A stretch of 22,491 nucleotides of DNA, from contig DCGO01000100.1 of NCBI GenBank assembly GCA_002314605.1, positions 1 through 22,491 of the forward strand. The letters run 5' to 3'. Both the position numbers and the translations under genes were made by a program. Positions 20,618-22,491 of this stretch are shown here, piece by piece. The notes below the pieces were generated by a model. It did no database searches. It was not told the DNA's origin and saw nothing but the letters and a program-made list of their open reading frames with translations. Each line of letters starts with the position of its first letter. Positions within the stretch are counted from its first letter, which is position 1. The stretch comes from Lentisphaeria bacterium UBA1776 (GTDB taxonomy: Bacteria > Verrucomicrobiota > Lentisphaeria > Victivallales > Victivallaceae).

Positions 20618-22491
20618 ATGAAAATTCAACGGCTGTTTCTCTTTCTCGTGCTGATTTTCACCTGCCGCGGCCTTGCCGGCGAAGAGGTTTCCCCGTGGGA
20701 CCTGTGGCGTCAGGGATACACGGCTTACGAAAAAGGCGAAAGCGCCCGGGACCGGGGGGACCACGTTCAGGCACTGGAATATTTCACCAAGGCCGTGGAA
20801 AGCTACCGTGCGGTCCAGCGGGCCCGGCCGAGCTGGAACCAGAATGTCATCAATTCCCGGATCATGCTTTGCGAACAGGAGATCGCCGATGCCCGGAGGC
20901 TGTTGAAAAAACCGGCCCCGGTCGGCACGGCTCCCTCCTCCATTTCCGGAAATGCCGGATACGCCGCTCCGTCAGGAACCCTTTCCGGCACGCCATTGCC
21001 CTCTGCAACACCGGGCGCAACGGCCCCGGCGGCAGCGGAATCCTATGCAGCGTCTGCGGAACGGGATGCCGTCCGCGCCGAACTGGTCAAGGCTCAGGCG
21101 GAAGCAGCACAGTACAAGCAAAAACTTTTTGCCTCTCTTGTGGAGATTGAGGACCTGCGCCGCCAATCCGTCCGCGGGCGTACCGCCGCACAGGAAATGG
21201 AAAACATGCTCCGTGAACGCCGGGTCCAGAATGAAAAATACCGCCTGCTGGAAAACCGCTGCAAAATGCTGGAAAGCAGTCTCGCCAAGCCCAACACCCA
21301 GCTTCAGGAGGCCAACCGGAAAATTCTGGAAATGCGCATCAATCTGGAAACGGCGGAGCGGAAACTGGAACTGGCCCGGAATCGCGAACAGGAGCAGCAG
21401 CGGGAAAACGCCGATCTTCTGCAGCGGCTCAAACAGCAGAAAGATCAGCGCCTTCAGGCGGAACAGCGCAGGGACACCGCCGCCGCCGAAGCCGAGGATC
21501 TCCGCAATATCCGCAGCCAGGCCGCCCAGGAAAAAAACGCCCTTCTGCTGAAATTGTCCGGCCGCGAAAAACAGCTGGATGCCGTGGCAATGCAGCTGCG
21601 GGCACGGAATACCGAGGTCGAAACATTGAACCGAAGGCTTCAGGAAGCCATCAAAAGCAAGGGGGATTCGACGGCATTAAGTACCGAGATCACGGCGGAA
21701 AACGAAAAACTCCGCAAAGAAACCGCCGAGGCCGTCAAAACGGCGGAGACCAATGCCGCCGAGGCCCGCAATCTCCAGTCCCAGCTCCGGGAACAGCACC
21801 GGGTCGTGGCGGATATGCAGACTTCCATACGCCGGCAGGACGACCGTCGTCTCCAGTTGGAAAATGAGCTGAAAGTCATGCGGGAACAGGTGGAAAAGAC
21901 CGAAGCCGCGCAGAAACTGGCATACGATGAAAACAGCAAACTCCGCCGCAGGAACCGCAAGCTGGAGGAAGATGTCAAAAATCTCATGGACCAGCAGGCC
22001 CGCTACGTCAAACGGCTGGAAAGCCGGGATTCAGCGGACCGGGCTGCTGTGGATGCACTGGGAGCAGAACGGACCCGCCTCTCCGATCAGGTCTCCGCTC
22101 TGAAACTCAAGGCCGCAGAAAGCAAGGTGGAATCCGAAGCCCTCCGCAAGCGTCTGGAGGATCTTTCCCAGGCGGCGGCGGAGCAGCGTTCCGAACTTCT
22201 GAAGGTCAAAACACAGCTGATGGCCGCCCGGCAGGAAAATCAGAAATCCGCCGCCGCTGCCGATCAGAACAGAAAACTTGCCGAAGAGCTGGAAACCATG
22301 AAACGGAACAGCACGGCACTCCAGATTGAGCGTAATGACCTTCTGAAAATCAAAGAGAAACTTGCCGATCTCCAGCCGGAACTGGAGCGTCTGCGGAAAA
22401 CGGCATCGGCAATGGATGCTCTCCAGCGGGAAGAACAGGCCATGAGTGACCAGAATGCCCAGCTCCGCCGCCGGACCGAAGCCGCCGAAGC
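20618..22491 (+). CDS. Partial exported TPR-like / long coiled-coil protein
   Basis: This frame starts at ATG 20618, directly after the hflX TAA, and stays open for 624 codons to the window edge, so the C-terminus is missing. Residues 1-21 form a signal peptide (RLFLFLVLIFTCRGLAG). Residues 27-92 look like a helical TPR-like hairpin (YTAYEKGESARDRGDHVQALEYFTKAVESY). A Pro/Ala/Ser/Thr-rich linker (about 98-143) leads into a very long Glu/Lys/Arg/Gln/Ala-rich coiled coil without apparent break. A GGGGG stretch 5-9 bases before ATG can serve as ribosome site. It would be a periplasmic filament or scaffold. No family is recognised beyond this architecture; similarity to SMC- or myosin-like proteins would be due to coiled-coil bias. 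Confidence 0.85.
   Translation, partial: MKIQRLFLFLVLIFTCRGLAGEEVSPWDLWRQGYTAYEKGESARDRGDHVQALEYFTKAVESYRAVQRARPSWNQNVINSRIMLCEQEIADARRLLKKPAPVGTAPSSISGNAGYAAPSGTLSGTPLPSATPGATAPAAAESYAASAERDAVRAELVKAQAEAAQYKQKLFASLVEIEDLRRQSVRGRTAAQEMENMLRERRVQNEKYRLLENRCKMLESSLAKPNTQLQEANRKILEMRINLETAERKLELARNREQEQQRENADLLQRLKQQKDQRLQAEQRRDTAAAEAEDLRNIRSQAAQEKNALLLKLSGREKQLDAVAMQLRARNTEVETLNRRLQEAIKSKGDSTALSTEITAENEKLRKETAEAVKTAETNAAEARNLQSQLREQHRVVADMQTSIRRQDDRRLQLENELKVMREQVEKTEAAQKLAYDENSKLRRRNRKLEEDVKNLMDQQARYVKRLESRDSADRAAVDALGAERTRLSDQVSALKLKAAESKVESEALRKRLEDLSQAAAEQRSELLKVKTQLMAARQENQKSAAAADQNRKLAEELETMKRNSTALQIERNDLLKIKEKLADLQPELERLRKTASAMDALQREEQAMSDQNAQLRRRTEAAE

Noticed and set aside
20648..20680. 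Lipoprotein signal in the coiled-coil protein (LIFTC)
   Set aside because: Thr directly before the Cys does not fit the usual lipobox (Gly/Ala/Ser), so ordinary signal peptidase cleavage after LAG is more likely.

Overview
The window looks like chromosome from a Gram-negative, polysaccharide-degrading bacterium. The best guess is the PVC superphylum, most likely Lentisphaerota (Victivallis-like). Evidence for this is an LptF/LptG-type LPS-export permease, a pseudopilin-like protein with a C-terminal H-X9-DG motif (a signature expanded in Lentisphaerota, Planctomycetota and Verrucomicrobiota), large LamG/CBM9-like putative glycosidases, a Gfo/Idh/MocA oxidoreductase with a cysteine cluster, and LacI control. 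The taxonomy is inferred from protein families only. I see no tRNA, rRNA, insertion sequence, integrase or CRISPR array. No stretch longer than 300 bases lacks a gene.

Layout. Positions 1-556 (minus strand) hold a promoter, an 81-residue DUF3467-like protein, and the start of a gene running off the left edge. Positions 566-1786 (minus) are a single-gene unit for an LptG-like permease with its own promoter and terminator. Positions 1791-13773 (minus) are the main accessory locus: a LacI regulator, then a tightly packed set of a pseudopilin-like protein, a small secreted LamG protein, a giant secreted LamG/CBM9-like/TIM-barrel protein, a GH28-like/DUF4434-like fusion, an amidohydrolase and a GH20-like hexosaminidase, closed by a terminator. 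Genes overlap by 4-15 bases or sit 14-17 bases apart, so they are probably one transcript.

Positions 13795-14818 (minus) are trxB with promoter and probable terminator. Positions 14868-16169 (minus) are the Gfo/Idh/MocA oxidoreductase. Divergent from it, 16223-19205 (plus) is a three-gene operon: a secreted 20-residue-repeat protein, a Tat-exported DUF362 protein, and a membrane polyferredoxin combining NapH-like and NapG-like parts. Positions 19250-22491 (plus) hold hflX and, directly abutting it, a long exported coiled-coil protein that runs off the right edge.

Two modules deserve attention. The first is the LacI-controlled glycan locus. It mixes secreted binding or hydrolase proteins with apparently cytoplasmic hydrolases, has no visible transporter, and includes a LamG gene duplicated from the N-terminus of its giant neighbour. 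The second is the repeat protein/DUF362/polyferredoxin operon, which reads as a small electron-transfer system at the inner membrane with no assigned substrate. Almost all genes avoid the codons TTA, CTA and TCA, which produces very long meaningless open frames on the opposite strand.
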